Shown: piece by piece, positions 50,915-62,400 of the stretch | Layout of the letters: the number at the start of each line of letters is the position of its first letter | Numbering within the stretch: the stretch's first letter is position 1 | IMG/VR virus record: IMGVR_UViG_3300024258_001044 | Location: 124,001 to 188,000 of that record | Strand: one strand, 5' to 3' | Origin: a virus | DNA: 64,000 nucleotides | Position numbers and translations under genes: made by a program | Notes under the pieces: generated by a model | What the model was told of the DNA's origin: nothing | What the model saw: the letters and a program-made list of their open reading frames with translations, nothing else | Databases searched by the model: none

Positions 50915-53900
50915 TTAAGTGATTCTAAAATCTTGTCTTGAAGAGGCAGTAAAGCTTACGCTTCCCGCTACGATACTCTGGTTGTCCAAAGATCTGATAG
51001 AAGTTTTTCTTCCCTGCTTTCCAGATTCATTGAATTGGGAAATATTTACAGACTCCACTCCGGTTACTCCGGCTGCTACCGTAATGATATCAGAGTAGTC
51101 TATTGATGAGCCCAAGGATGAAGTGTTCAGAAGATTGACTACAGCGCTGATCACATTCTCAAGTACGGTCTGACTTCCAGACTCCGCATCACTTGCGATG
51201 ACAATCTCTCCTGCAACATCAATATCAATCTCGAAAGCTTCTTTCACAAGAACGTCTGCGGTGATTGGTCGGACAGTTTCAATATTACTTGTCACTGTTC
51301 CTACGAGTCTATTCAGATTATACTTGACGGAAATCCTTTCGCCTTCAGTTGGAGCTTTAAAGTTGTAAACTACGTTGTAAGTAAGTCCATCATCTGGTTG
51401 ATTAACCGGAGTCACAGTTGCTGTGCCAACAAGAGTTCCGGCAGAGCTTCTGAATCCAGATGATACTGAAACAGTGCTAATCCTTGCGAATCTTTTGTCT
51501 GTGATTACTTCCATGTCTGCTCCGAAGTATAGAGTCTCGAAATCATTAGAGTCTCCAATCAAAACAGAAACCTTAACCTCTTCTCCACTAGATAGACTGA
51601 TCTCGTCATTGTTCTCAGTGGATGGAAGGGTAAATTCTGTCGCATCAAGAGTATCATCAAGTCCGGCTACTCCAAAGCTATAAGTGTTATCCATTAATAG
51701 CTGACCAGCCAAGTCGTATTCAACATCTGAGTCAAGTCCTACAACGCTGTCTACTCTCGCTACAAACAATGAGCTTGGCAGAGATGAAAGATTCATAAGT
51801 TCCTTTAATTCAGACTCGATATCAAAGGTGAGCCCGGAAATAGACAGCCCTGCTGTAAGGGTTAGCTCATATCTCTTCAGGGTAGTTCCGACTACCTTAA
51901 TTCTTCCCGGCTTGATTGTGCCTGATACTTCAACTCCAACCCTGGCAGGGCCAAACCTTGAAATATCAATCACTGCACTACCTTCATCGTAAACGAAGAA
52001 GACAGGCTGGTTACTGCCTACAAGGGAAGTTAATGAGGAATCAAACAGTGCATTGCTCGTACCACTTCCATTGATCGGTAGCGAGGTTAGTGATAGTGTC
52101 GGTATTAATTCGTTAATCTCAGCTACATATGTAACATAGACATCCTCTTCGGAAAGGAATGCCTCATCAACAGAGTCAAAGAGGCTGGAGCCTTCCAAGA
52201 TATCCTGAGATGGGAGGGTAATTGTAGTATCAGAGAATGAACCATTTCCATCATCAATGTCGAATAGCTCAACCTTGTTATAGAAGACAACAAGCTCCTC
52301 ACCTACTACGGCAGATGTATCGTCAGGCAAGTAAATAGTCCTACTTGAGAAGGTTCCATTCGCATCAATAGTGTCATAGACTTCTACCTTATCACTGTCA
52401 GTAACGGAGATAAGGTTATCAATTTCAGAGTCTGTAGCTTCAAGCTCAAGACCCTTAACCTCCACACCATCAGAGTCAGCAACCAACGCTACTGTCGCAG
52501 TAACCTCTTCCGCAAAGAATGCAGAAAGGACTCTGCTGATTGAGAAATCTGTTTCGATTGTGTATTCGAATCCATCATCTGTCTGTGTGATTATTGAAAG
52601 TTCATTTGTGATTCCATTACCAACGCCCCAGTCAACCGAATCAGATACGTCCTCATCTTCGAACATGCTAACAATTTCTGCTCCATTGAAATCAATGTAG
52701 TTATCAAACATGTGTCGCCATGTGTAGTCCACACTTAAAACGTCAGCTCTGGATGGCAGAGTCTTACCAGAGATCGAGATCTCTCCGCTCTCATTTAGAC
52801 CTGAGGAATCAAAGTTCTGGTTCTCGATAGCATAAACCTCTCCAGTTGATACGTTAGAGACTCGACTCACGCTGACGATAGGTGTATGGTTAAGAATAAT
52901 GATTGATCTGTCAGAGGGTGCTCGTGATGAATTCTCTCCGGAGATCTGCACATCCTGATAAACAGATTCAATCTGCTTAACATCAGAGAATCTTAGCGCA
53001 TCAACACTATTGATGGCAGATTTAGTAATGCTTTCACCATCAACGTTTTTAATATTTGAAATGAATCTAACTTTATCGAACCCGAATGGACTACCGCCAG
53101 TCTCTACGTTCTCATCTTTAACAAGTTCATAATTTCCTATGAGATTCCCGTCAGCATCAATGATTGCTTCTGCAAAAATACCTGAGCTACTTCCAACTAC
53201 AGAGACAATGGTATCCACAGGCTGAAGTGGAATTTTCCCTTCTTCGAAAGCTTGGACTCTCCTCTCTTCTGAGGTCAAAGAATTGTCGACACCAAACAGT
53301 CCTGGGATATAATCATTCCTTTCATCTGTAGGGTCTCCGATTCCTGACAAATCAGAGTAGATATAAGACTCAGTGATTTCTTCAAGATTCTTACCAAGGA
53401 TATATACGTCTACCTTTCCGCCTGTTCCCGAGTTAAGGATACGAAAGGAGCCATCATTGACTTCGATAGTCTCTGTGCCGTCTCTAAGCATCAAAGTGCT
53501 TCCTGGTTTTACGACGAGGGAATCTAAGACACCACTCGTTCCGAGGGCGGCATTCCTATATCCCGATGCGGTACCCGTGTTAGCTCCACTGAATACAGCA
53601 AAGATCCTTGCTCTAAATGCTGCATCAGATTCTGAATTTGCTCCGCCGCTAAAGGATACTAAGTTAACTACCTTTAACCCGTCAGCAAGATCGGAACTGA
53701 CAATCTGAAGTGGTGCGATGTTTCCACTGGTGCCAACTCTTGTGGCAGAGACAGGGACTTCAATCGCGAATGAATCTGTAATGCCTGCAAGGTTCAGTGC
53801 AGATCTTAGCCTGTTAGCATTAGCAGCATATTTGTTTTTCTCTGCGACAGACATAACATAGCTGCCGATTGTTTTAAACTGATAACCGTTTTTTCCTGTG

Positions 53901-54226
53901 TTAACTGTACTGTTAGGAATTGGGATATCAGAGTTAAGCTCATTGGTCGTGTAGACCACGATACCGTTAGCCAATGCTCCAGATTTTCTGAGCAAACCAT
54001 AGTTACGGGCCCAACGATCAATGTCCCGGCCTCTTGCGAGTTCCGGGCTTTGCTTGTTAGACACAATCTTCATAGATTTATAGAGCCTGTCAAATTCATC
54101 AGCCTGAATGTCAACAAACAAATCTCTAGAAACAGTTCCGCTTTTTGTGTCCAAGTTCGGCTGTGTTAGTCTTAGCCTCTCCATCATTGACTGTACAATT
54201 TGGCTGAAGGTTCTCTGGTTTGCCAT
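50915..54226 (-). CDS. Baseplate J-like protein (T4 gp6-type wedge)
   Basis: The 1103-residue protein has a clear baseplate J N-terminus: TFSQIVQSMMERLRLTQPNLDTKSG, then RDLFVDIQADEFDRLYKSMKIV (about residues 6-55), and PELARGRDIDRWARNYGLLRKSG near 60. Region 165-235 carries TRVGTSGNIAPLQIV and GGANSESDAAFRARIFAVFSG, as in gp6/Mu gp47 proteins where the D-x-x-F-R-x-R element is diagnostic. It would form the wedge ring that links tube and tail fibres. The remaining 800 residues are repeated beta-rich domains not found in the short versions. It lies just upstream of the giant protein and downstream of gp25. Confidence 0.85.
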   Translation of the reverse strand: MANQRTFSQIVQSMMERLRLTQPNLDTKSGTVSRDLFVDIQADEFDRLYKSMKIVSNKQSPELARGRDIDRWARNYGLLRKSGALANGIVVYTTNELNSDIPIPNSTVNTGKNGYQFKTIGSYVMSVAEKNKYAANANRLRSALNLAGITDSFAIEVPVSATRVGTSGNIAPLQIVSSDLADGLKVVNLVSFSGGANSESDAAFRARIFAVFSGANTGTASGYRNAALGTSGVLDSLVVKPGSTLMLRDGTETIEVNDGSFRILNSGTGGKVDVYILGKNLEEITESYIYSDLSGIGDPTDERNDYIPGLFGVDNSLTSEERRVQAFEEGKIPLQPVDTIVSVVGSSSGIFAEAIIDADGNLIGNYELVKDENVETGGSPFGFDKVRFISNIKNVDGESITKSAINSVDALRFSDVKQIESVYQDVQISGENSSRAPSDRSIIILNHTPIVSVSRVSNVSTGEVYAIENQNFDSSGLNESGEISISGKTLPSRADVLSVDYTWRHMFDNYIDFNGAEIVSMFEDEDVSDSVDWGVGNGITNELSIITQTDDGFEYTIETDFSISRVLSAFFAEEVTATVALVADSDGVEVKGLELEATDSEIDNLISVTDSDKVEVYDTIDANGTFSSRTIYLPDDTSAVVGEELVVFYNKVELFDIDDGNGSFSDTTITLPSQDILEGSSLFDSVDEAFLSEEDVYVTYVAEINELIPTLSLTSLPINGSGTSNALFDSSLTSLVGSNQPVFFVYDEGSAVIDISRFGPARVGVEVSGTIKPGRIKVVGTTLKRYELTLTAGLSISGLTFDIESELKELMNLSSLPSSLFVARVDSVVGLDSDVEYDLAGQLLMDNTYSFGVAGLDDTLDATEFTLPSTENNDEISLSSGEEVKVSVLIGDSNDFETLYFGADMEVITDKRFARISTVSVSSGFRSSAGTLVGTATVTPVNQPDDGLTYNVVYNFKAPTEGERISVKYNLNRLVGTVTSNIETVRPITADVLVKEAFEIDIDVAGEIVIASDAESGSQTVLENVISAVVNLLNTSSLGSSIDYSDIITVAAGVTGVESVNISQFNESGKQGRKTSIRSLDNQSIVAGSVSFTASSRQDFRIT

Positions 54227-54236
54227 CTATCTTCCC

Positions 54237-54668
54237 TTAAATAATCCTAAGCTGAACAGCTTCGGTCAGAGTTGTGAGCTTTTGTGTTAAGACCGAGAGA
54301 AAAATGTTCCAAGCTCGTGGATCATTAATATCTCTGGCAACAGAAACATCAACAATGTCTACAATTACTTCTGCGGGAGATAAAAACTGTCTTTTGGACT
54401 GCTGACGCTGCAACGAAATGAGCTTACGAATTGCTTCTTCTGCGGAACTTTGTAGATCAAGTTCTAAAATTTCCGCATCAGCTACGTTACCTATCTGCAA
54501 AACACCTATGTCACTACCATATTGTGGATGATATCTGTTGTCGCCTAACTTAGTCAATAGGATTTTAACGATGTCTTGCTTCATTTTTGCATTGTTAAAG
54601 ACAATATCTACATCACCGCTGGTGCTGATAGCTATATCACCGCCAACAATTTTCAAATCAAAAGACAT
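54237..54668 (-). CDS. gp25-like baseplate wedge protein (GPW/gp25 family)
   Basis: The protein (143 aa from the ATG at 54668, five bases after GGGAG; a GTG just before it is too close) has the gp25 pattern. It shows QDIVKILLTKLGDNRYHPQYGSDIG near 32-56, where the family's R-x-x-P-x-x-G element sits, then an LDLQSSAEEAIRKLISLQRQQ helix and a DINDPRAWNIFLSVLT final strand. It forms part of the contractile tail sheath-to-baseplate link. It is typical for myophages. The gene follows baseplate J by 10 bases and precedes nothing else on this strand for 63 bases. Confidence 0.85.
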   Translation of the reverse strand: MSFDLKIVGGDIAISTSGDVDIVFNNAKMKQDIVKILLTKLGDNRYHPQYGSDIGVLQIGNVADAEILELDLQSSAEEAIRKLISLQRQQSKRQFLSPAEVIVDIVDVSVARDINDPRAWNIFLSVLTQKLTTLTEAVQLRII

Positions 54669-54731
54669 CACAACTCCCTTTCTGTAGATACACTCGTTTA
54701 GCTTCGAGAAAATAATAGAAAGAGTGTAGTC

Positions 54732-56450
54732 TCAGCCAGCAATTCCTTTTACAAAAACCTGATAGCCTGCATATGCGAAATCAGTAACTTCATTAACTGC
54801 TGCAATTCTGCCTTCGCGCCCAAGACTACGATCCGCAATATTGTCCAGCGCGTCGCCAAGTGTAGCTTCTTTTAATCTGTCGTAAGCTGAGTCTGATAGG
54901 AGATTTAGCAGATGTACTTCTGAAATTGAGAAAAGAGCAAGCGAGAATACGAGCATGTCGAGATTGCCAATTCCAATGTCTGTACCAAGGATTGCGTTGA
55001 TACCTTCTCTAATTGGGTCAATCTGGGAAATTACATTATTGGCCCTTCTGCTTTGGATCTCAGCAAGCCTTTCTCTGATTCGTCCACGCGGGACATCAAC
55101 AACCCCAATAAGTCCGCTCATAAGGTGAGCATCGTGAACAGAAGAGTTTCTCTGTGTATTCTTCTGCAAATCAATTGCTCCAGAACTGTTACCAAATAAG
55201 GCCATCATTGAATCCTCAATTAGAAGCTGCTCTTCTAAACGAGATTTTGCAAGGAAGTCTGCAACAAGGGGCATCATCTCATCCCACTCTGTGGTGGTAG
55301 AAGCTTCTCCATTTGATGTAGAACCTAAGCCATCTGGGTCAGGCTCTGGTCCTGGCTCAGTTACCTTCATTCCAATCTTCTCCATGGACGCAACAATCTC
55401 TTCTCTGTCTTTCGCAAATTTTCTTGACAGCCCAAGGATGGCGCTCCTCAGTCTAATGATGAATAGAGCCTCAAGGATGCCATAGCTTTCACTGTAAGGA
55501 ACAACTGTGTCTTCCTCTTCTCCTGAGCCTACACTGATATCTATAGAAACCGCAGCTTCATCTTCGACCATATTATCTGCCGCAATCTTTAAGGACTTCT
55601 GCGAATCTTGACCGCTGAGTCTGTCGATTCTTATCCTTATGATGCTCTCAAGAAGCGTCGGCTTAATTTTCGTAGAGTTGATTTGCCTTGCTCTCTGGTT
55701 GCCGAAGAGTGGGGCTACGATTTTTCCCGGTTCATTAATGCACTTTGAGAATCGTGAGTCTTGAATTGGTGGAAAAAGTAAGTAGCTAAAGGCATATGGG
55801 TTTTGCTCAAACTCATCAAGTTTCGGATAATCGACTTCGTCAAGAACTTCATCATTCAATGAAAGGCTATTTGCATCTTTTTTCTTGACCTCATCAGCAG
55901 TCTTTTTATCCAAATCGAAAATGTAATTGTTGACCTTAACTTTTCTGTCTGCTTTTCTTTTAGCACGTTGATCAAGAACTTCTCTTTCTACATCGGCAAA
56001 GGAAGCTCCAGGCTTATGCTCTCCGCTTTTTGTGACATAAGTAATGGAACCCGTTTGCGCACTATCATCATCTGAAGCTCCACCCGAAGCAAGCCCAAGT
56101 TCGTCAGACTGAGGCATTCCAAGCATTCTCATAAAAGCATTCTCATGAGACTCAAGTTTCCCGAGTCCATCAGATAGCTCCGGAGATAAAGCTCCATCCT
56201 CTTTGAATAGCTCAACTGGAAGAAATGATGAACGCATTGAGCGCACTTCCTTGCCAAGGGAGGAGAACTGTTTAGCCATATTGGTAAACACCTCCTCCTT
56301 TTGGTAAGCTTCTGCCAAGCCATCCTCTTGAAAATAAGTCAATGACTCATACTTATCCGCTCCAGCATCGCCAAAGGTTTTCGATAGCGATATCTTTGCT
56401 GCGTCGATAGCAGCTTTTAATTTTACTTCCTGGTCTGTTGTATCTGACAT
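54732..56450 (-). CDS. Phage structural protein (572 aa)
   Basis: Not assigned to a family. The 572-residue protein lies between gp25 and a 2033-residue tail protein, so a structural role is likely. It has acidic linkers (GASDDDSAQTG; GEEEDTVVPY; PGPEPDPDGLGSTSNG) and several long amphipathic helices. A region near 205-245, PYAFSYLLFPPIQDSRFSKCINEPGKIVAPLFGNQ, looks conserved with aromatic and proline residues. A final helical part contains LDMLVFSLALFSISEVHLLNLLSD, near 497-520, that is hydrophobic enough to be buried or to touch membrane. No signal peptide. It begins at TAATG on the previous stop. Confidence 0.65.
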   Translation of the reverse strand: MSDTTDQEVKLKAAIDAAKISLSKTFGDAGADKYESLTYFQEDGLAEAYQKEEVFTNMAKQFSSLGKEVRSMRSSFLPVELFKEDGALSPELSDGLGKLESHENAFMRMLGMPQSDELGLASGGASDDDSAQTGSITYVTKSGEHKPGASFADVEREVLDQRAKRKADRKVKVNNYIFDLDKKTADEVKKKDANSLSLNDEVLDEVDYPKLDEFEQNPYAFSYLLFPPIQDSRFSKCINEPGKIVAPLFGNQRARQINSTKIKPTLLESIIRIRIDRLSGQDSQKSLKIAADNMVEDEAAVSIDISVGSGEEEDTVVPYSESYGILEALFIIRLRSAILGLSRKFAKDREEIVASMEKIGMKVTEPGPEPDPDGLGSTSNGEASTTTEWDEMMPLVADFLAKSRLEEQLLIEDSMMALFGNSSGAIDLQKNTQRNSSVHDAHLMSGLIGVVDVPRGRIRERLAEIQSRRANNVISQIDPIREGINAILGTDIGIGNLDMLVFSLALFSISEVHLLNLLSDSAYDRLKEATLGDALDNIADRSLGREGRIAAVNEVTDFAYAGYQVFVKGIAG

Positions 56451-59400
56451 TAGTTCTCCAATGCGGTTCCGAAGGTCTGAGCTGTACTGGTTGCAGTCTT
56501 TCCGCCATCAAGCTTAATAGTTGCGGTGCTTGCAAGTCTTACGTAGTAAAGTGTTAAGACTCTGTCGACCTTAACAAGTGCTCCTGGCCTTGTGGCCGCA
56601 GCTTCCTCTACTTCGGATGGAGCATCTGGCACACAGTCAACTTCTTCCTCTTCCTCTGTGGTTGTAATTCCAGCATATGTAACCGCTGCAATAGTCCTTC
56701 CACAGACTGAAGCTCCAAGCTTAACCTCTCCCTCGTTGGTAGAACTAATCCTAACATAGTAGTCGGAGCCATTCTGTTCTATAGTTGTACCGTCATCATT
56801 CTTAAGAATCATTGCACTACCTGTACTGTCAGACAGAATGTTAATCTTAATTTTATCGGACAAGTCTCCTGGCATCTCTATGTCATAGCTGTCACGAGGC
56901 GTAACTCTAATGGTAGCTACTTTTCCAATATCCAGAATATGGCTATCACCAATACCGCCAGCAAACTCTCTTGCTCCAGTGAAGGATGGTCCGCTCTGCT
57001 CAACATCGATATTATCGAGGTCTGAAGGATCAAACACCTCCGGGTACTCTGCGAGCGGAGTCTCATCATCATCTTCCTCAATTAAGAAGGAAGAGTTTAA
57101 TGGGTTCATAACAAATCTACACATGCTATCAGCAGAGTCAGTCAAACAATCGATGAGAGCCTGATGTGCTTCAGCAATAGCTTCGAGATCCATTGGGTCA
57201 GGAATTTCTCCTGCCTGTAGTGACTCCCTAACCTGTTTCATCATATCTCTGATGATGGCTCTGTATGTTTCGATACAGTCAACCGCTCCCTCTACGATGT
57301 CTGCGATATCGTCTGTGTCACCAGTCTCTTCGTTCTCAAGCAGGAACTCGTTGTAAGATGCTGCGTAACAAGAGTTCTGAAGTTCGTCAGCAATCGATCT
57401 CATGTCCACAAAGAATAGCTGAGGAAGGTCAAACACTCTGCCTTCATCATCTGGCACATCGTCATCGTCGGTATCAACTTCTTGATCATCCCTTGTGAAC
57501 CTAAACTTAGGTGCAGAGATGTCATTTATAATTCTTGCTTTGATCTGATCAATATTGTTGTCGCTATCGAATTCAATTCCGTCAGGCTCAATGAAGTACA
57601 GGTTACCCTCTTCATCCATTATTGCCATTTTAGGAATATCATCAAATGTTCTGGTGACCTCTTCGATACCTGTCTCTTCAAGCATCCCTGTGTCAGGGTT
57701 AGGTTCCATAATTGGAAACTCGAAGGTGAGTGTAAGAGGCTTAACTGAACCGGTCTCTCCATCCTTTGTGATGAACTTGGTGCCATCAAGTGGACTGATG
57801 AAGTTGCCCTTACCAGAAGCGATCTTTAATGTGCCATTGTCATTATCGAGAAGGTGGAATGGAGCATCCCTATTCAAAAGAGGATCAAGAACCTTTTTCT
57901 TAAAGAACCCAGAGTTGTCAAGTTTGTCTTTGAATTTGAATTTGACAAGAGTAGGCTGCCCAAGCCCCTTAGTTGACTTAGTGAATGATACAGAGAACGC
58001 AGCATCAAAGTCTTCTCCATTTGTAGTCCTTAGAGACTCAGGATCAATATCCATTGCTTCCAGGTATGAGCTTTCAGTACCTTGATCAATAATTGAGTCT
58101 CCGAGACTATACTCTTCATAGCTACTGCCAGAGTTTGAGCTGATCATATCCTCAATTGAATCATTGGTATAATATTGAGCAACCGGAATTAAAGCCTCCG
58201 GATCATATTCTCCATCGCCAGGAGATACCTTTCCTGCTACCATACCTGCAAGCATAGAGCCTTGAATACCGCAACTCTTATCTCCAATGCCGTCGTCCGG
58301 AGGGCATGGGAAGTTGAAAATCAATTCAAGAATCTGTAGGAAGATTGCAAGGATTGAAATGATAGGTTCGAGGACATCCAAGTCCACATTCAATTCAAAA
58401 AGATACTCGCTAATAACCTCTTCAAGAGTGATGATTGCGTCCCAAAGGTTCTGCTGCTGCGTCGCTATCTCGATTGCCTTTATGATTTCATTGATGGCCA
58501 CAACGGTCTCAATGATCTTAACGATAACACACTCAAGAAGATTCAAGAGGTGAAGTATGAGGCTGAAGAACATAACTGGCACAGAGATCTGTGGAAGCAG
58601 TAACAATAGATCATAGAGACAGTAGAACAACCTGATGACTGCACTTGCCAGTTTGCCTGGATGTAACAGAGAACAGATAACGTCGATGATACAAAGGATA
58701 ACCTGAATAGGGATGAGCAGTGTTTGGAAACCGTTAAGCGCAATCTTGAGATCCGCTGTTAAGTGCCATGAGAAATCACAGAAAGATTTGATAAGGTCAA
58801 GCGGTACCAATGAGTTGTCAAGTTTGACCTGAAGGAACCTAAGAGGGAACTTCTTGATGAGCCCTTTTAGGTCATCAATATCAGGTGTCTTGTCCTTCAT
58901 GAATCCTTCAAGCTTATCGGTCATGTTCTTTCCGATATTCTGAACGAATTTTTCTCCCATGGCGAGCTTAGCTCCAAGCCTTCGGGAGTTGGCAGTAGAC
59001 ACACACATCTCAATACAGTCAAATGCTATGACCGCATCTGGAACTGTGATGACAGCTTCATACTTACCACGAGAGATGCGTCGCGGCGGACCCTTGGTCT
59101 TCGCTGCGAACAAGCCATTAAAGATAACCTTGAAGTTCTTTTTGCAATTCTCTACTTCAATCTTAATCTCACTGCCGGCTGTCAATAAAGAACCATTGAT
59201 CTTGTCGGGAGTGAATCCATTTGCTGCTTCGATGGTTGGTTTGATTAACGTAATTTCAGGAACGTTGCACTTGATAGTAGCAGCATTCGTGAGGTCCCAG
59301 TTTAGATATCCAACTGCTGAGCCAGTCTCGCTGATAGAGAATGATCGTCCCGTCATTACCTCCCCAGAGTCAACCTGCATATAAGATCTTTCTAAGTCAT

Positions 59401-62400
59401 CTATTTCGTTTGAAGCCCCACCGATAAGTGACGTTACATTGCTGATGTTAATCTTCATTGACACGTTAGGTCTAATGGTTAACGGATACAAGAATTTATG
59501 TTCAGCCTCAGTTGATGTTGCCTGATTCAATAGAACTCCAGATGTTCCGCCCGGGATCATAAGATCCGCTGCATTTGTATCTGTGTCTACTGCACCATCA
59601 GAATAGAAATTGACGGAGCTTTCTCCGAGAGTAAGCTCACCATCATCCTGATTGAATGCGTATGTGCCCGCGTCGATTCCGAATGAGGCTCTCTTAGCTA
59701 CAACTCCACTTGAGGTATATCTGAATACCTTATCCTTTTTCTCAATGCGTACCTCAAGCACGCCCTCTTCCTTGATAGATACATTATCAAACGTAGCAAG
59801 GAATCTGCCACCACCAAGATCTTTAATTTTTTCAGAAAGTCCAGACAGTTTTGTTTTCCCAATATAGAACGTAAGTTGCCTTCTGAGGTTTGAACCTTTT
59901 GAGCATGAGAATACGATGCCAAGCTTCGTAAGGTTCTGGAACATTGAAATGCTTCCAACGTCAGGAGTTGCTCCGCCAAATGATTTTTTAATCTCCGCAT
60001 CTTTCTCTTCAATTGTGAATGTAGAAGTGAGTCCTTCTCCACCGGGTTGCTCCGCAACCAAACCAAGAACCGTCGGTCCAAGCACGAATGGCTTTCTTCC
60101 ATCATTATGCCCGAGCCATGTAATTGCATAGTCCCCATCTTCTGGGGTAACAACTCCTGTCGGAGCATCTTCTATGATCCTTTTGTTGTAAAAGATAATC
60201 GCAGAACCAATCGGTGCATTGAGCAATGGGAAAAGGTTATAGTTTTGATATCTGGAACCAGGAATTGATAGGTCAGCTCTTGCGTTAAAGAATTTTCTTG
60301 AGAAATCGGCGCTTGCTGATGCTGAAAATTCATACTCTAAGTTATGAGGAACGTAGAATGTCTTGCCAACTGCTGATACCTCAAGCACATCATCGCCACC
60401 AATAGCGGTAGCTACATCTTTGTCTGTAATTCCAATGTATGCAAAGATATCAAGATTTCCCGTGAACAATCTCTGCTTTGATTTTAATTGCAAGACTGCG
60501 CTTGTCTCTGTGAGAACAGGGATTTCACTCACATATCCTGATTTGAATCGTCTAACTGAGAACTCATCGATCCTGAACTTGGCAAGCTCTTTAGACTTAC
60601 TGATCTGCTCTTCACCCTCTGCTGTATTCACGTAGACGCAATTACCATTCCCACTTTCCCCAGAGATACTAAGAAGCGAAAGTTCGTATTCCTGCCCAGG
60701 TTCCAAACCAATGTAGGATAACTGAGCGCTGCACTCTAATGTTGAAAGCGTGGAACTTCCAGTGTAGACCAGTGCAGGATCGGAGAACAATGTAGTGGTA
60801 ACTGAATCAGTTCCTTTGATCGTAACGTTGATGCCAATTGCATTCGTTAATCCCTCGCCAGAGAAGCGAAGGATAGTTCCTTTTAATGTGGCGAGGATCT
60901 CATCTGATCCCTTATATCCGTCAGGAGAAACCTTTGTAACCGTTGGCAGACCAGTAGAGATTGTAATGTTCTCACCCGCAGCCTTAATGATTTGACCATT
61001 GCCGTCTTCCAAGTAGAGGGCGAAAGATGCTTCATTGCTGAGTGCATCGAAGTTAACCACATCAAATTTCGAATGATCAAAAAGGAGTCTAACTTTATCT
61101 TCGTCGTCTCCTTCTTCTGCCCTATTCATCTCTATCCATTTTGTTGGAACTGTCTGATGCACTCTTGGTCTAACACCTGCAAGTACAGGCACCGCTCCGT
61201 ATGCTTTTGGAGAGAAGAACCTTCTGTCATTTTTGTTTACAGCTTCCGGGCTCTCTGAGTCTGTCAGGACAATCTCTGCCCTATTCTTTTCACCAAAGAA
61301 ACTCTCGGCAGAATATTCTCCGCCGAGATACGGAACGCCTGTCTCTTCGGCACTCTCTTTATCTGAACCAACACTAATACCACCCTCTTCAGGCTTGATG
61401 TAGAACTCGATATCATCCGTCTTAGTTGACAGATCATATTCGATAGTAGGCTCTCTGTTCTTGAAGTAATCATTGATGGTAAGCATCGGAATGGAAAATA
61501 CTTCTAAGCTATCAGAGTAGAATCTGACCGTCCTCTTTGAAGATTCAACAGTCTGACCTACGGACAGGATAGATAAATATGCATTCTTAATGTCTTTAGC
61601 ATCTGTTGCGGTATCGATAGTAATTTCTACGTCGCCAGTGTCAGGCAAAGGCACAGAGGCATCATCTACCGTTGCAAGGATGGGCAGAGCAATCAGTGGG
61701 AATTCTCCCCTACCGTAGCTCCTTCTTCCTTTCGATGCCTCAATGTAGAAGTGAGAATCTTTGTCAAAGATGTCAGAGTAGTAGCCTGCGGAGTCTCGTC
61801 CGGTTATGTCAGGCATTTTAATGTAAAGCTTCTCATCAAAGATGGTATAGTACCCGCCCTCTGTTGCTGGTCCTCTGGACTTTACAATGTCGTCCTCATT
61901 GATATTGAAAACAGCGAACATCTCAAGGACGAGATCAATGATGTCGCTTTCCTTTGGTTTTTCGGATGCCTTAAGCAACTCACGGAAGGTCTTTCCTGAA
62001 GCTCCCACGACGTTTCCAAAATCGTCATCCTCTTCTTCTGCTGGTACCACCAAGGATAGAGCAATATTAAATGCAGTGTAGGGGATGTGCTTGAACTTAC
62101 ACATCCTCGTAATGCTTGAACTTGACTTCTCGTCATCAAGGAGAGCATCATCACCCTGGTAGTAAGAGAAGAATAATTTTGGCGGCTTAGATGAAGCACC
62201 GGACTCAAGAACCTTGAACTCCCTCATCTTGAAAAGGAGTCGATTCAGCGTCATCCTGAATTCATTTAATGAATCGAGTGTATTCTTGAGTTGCAGATCG
62301 CCAAGGTCTGCCAGCCTCTTTCCGACAAGAGAATCTACCTTCTCATCGGCAGACAAGCCCCAATTAGATTGATCGAACCTGACGATGGAGCCTCCAGCAA

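Noticed and set aside
54672-54731. Inverted repeat ACACTC...GAGTGT upstream of the gp25-like gene
   Set aside because: The stem is only six bases with a loop of about 26. No T-run follows, so neither a terminator nor an operator is supported.
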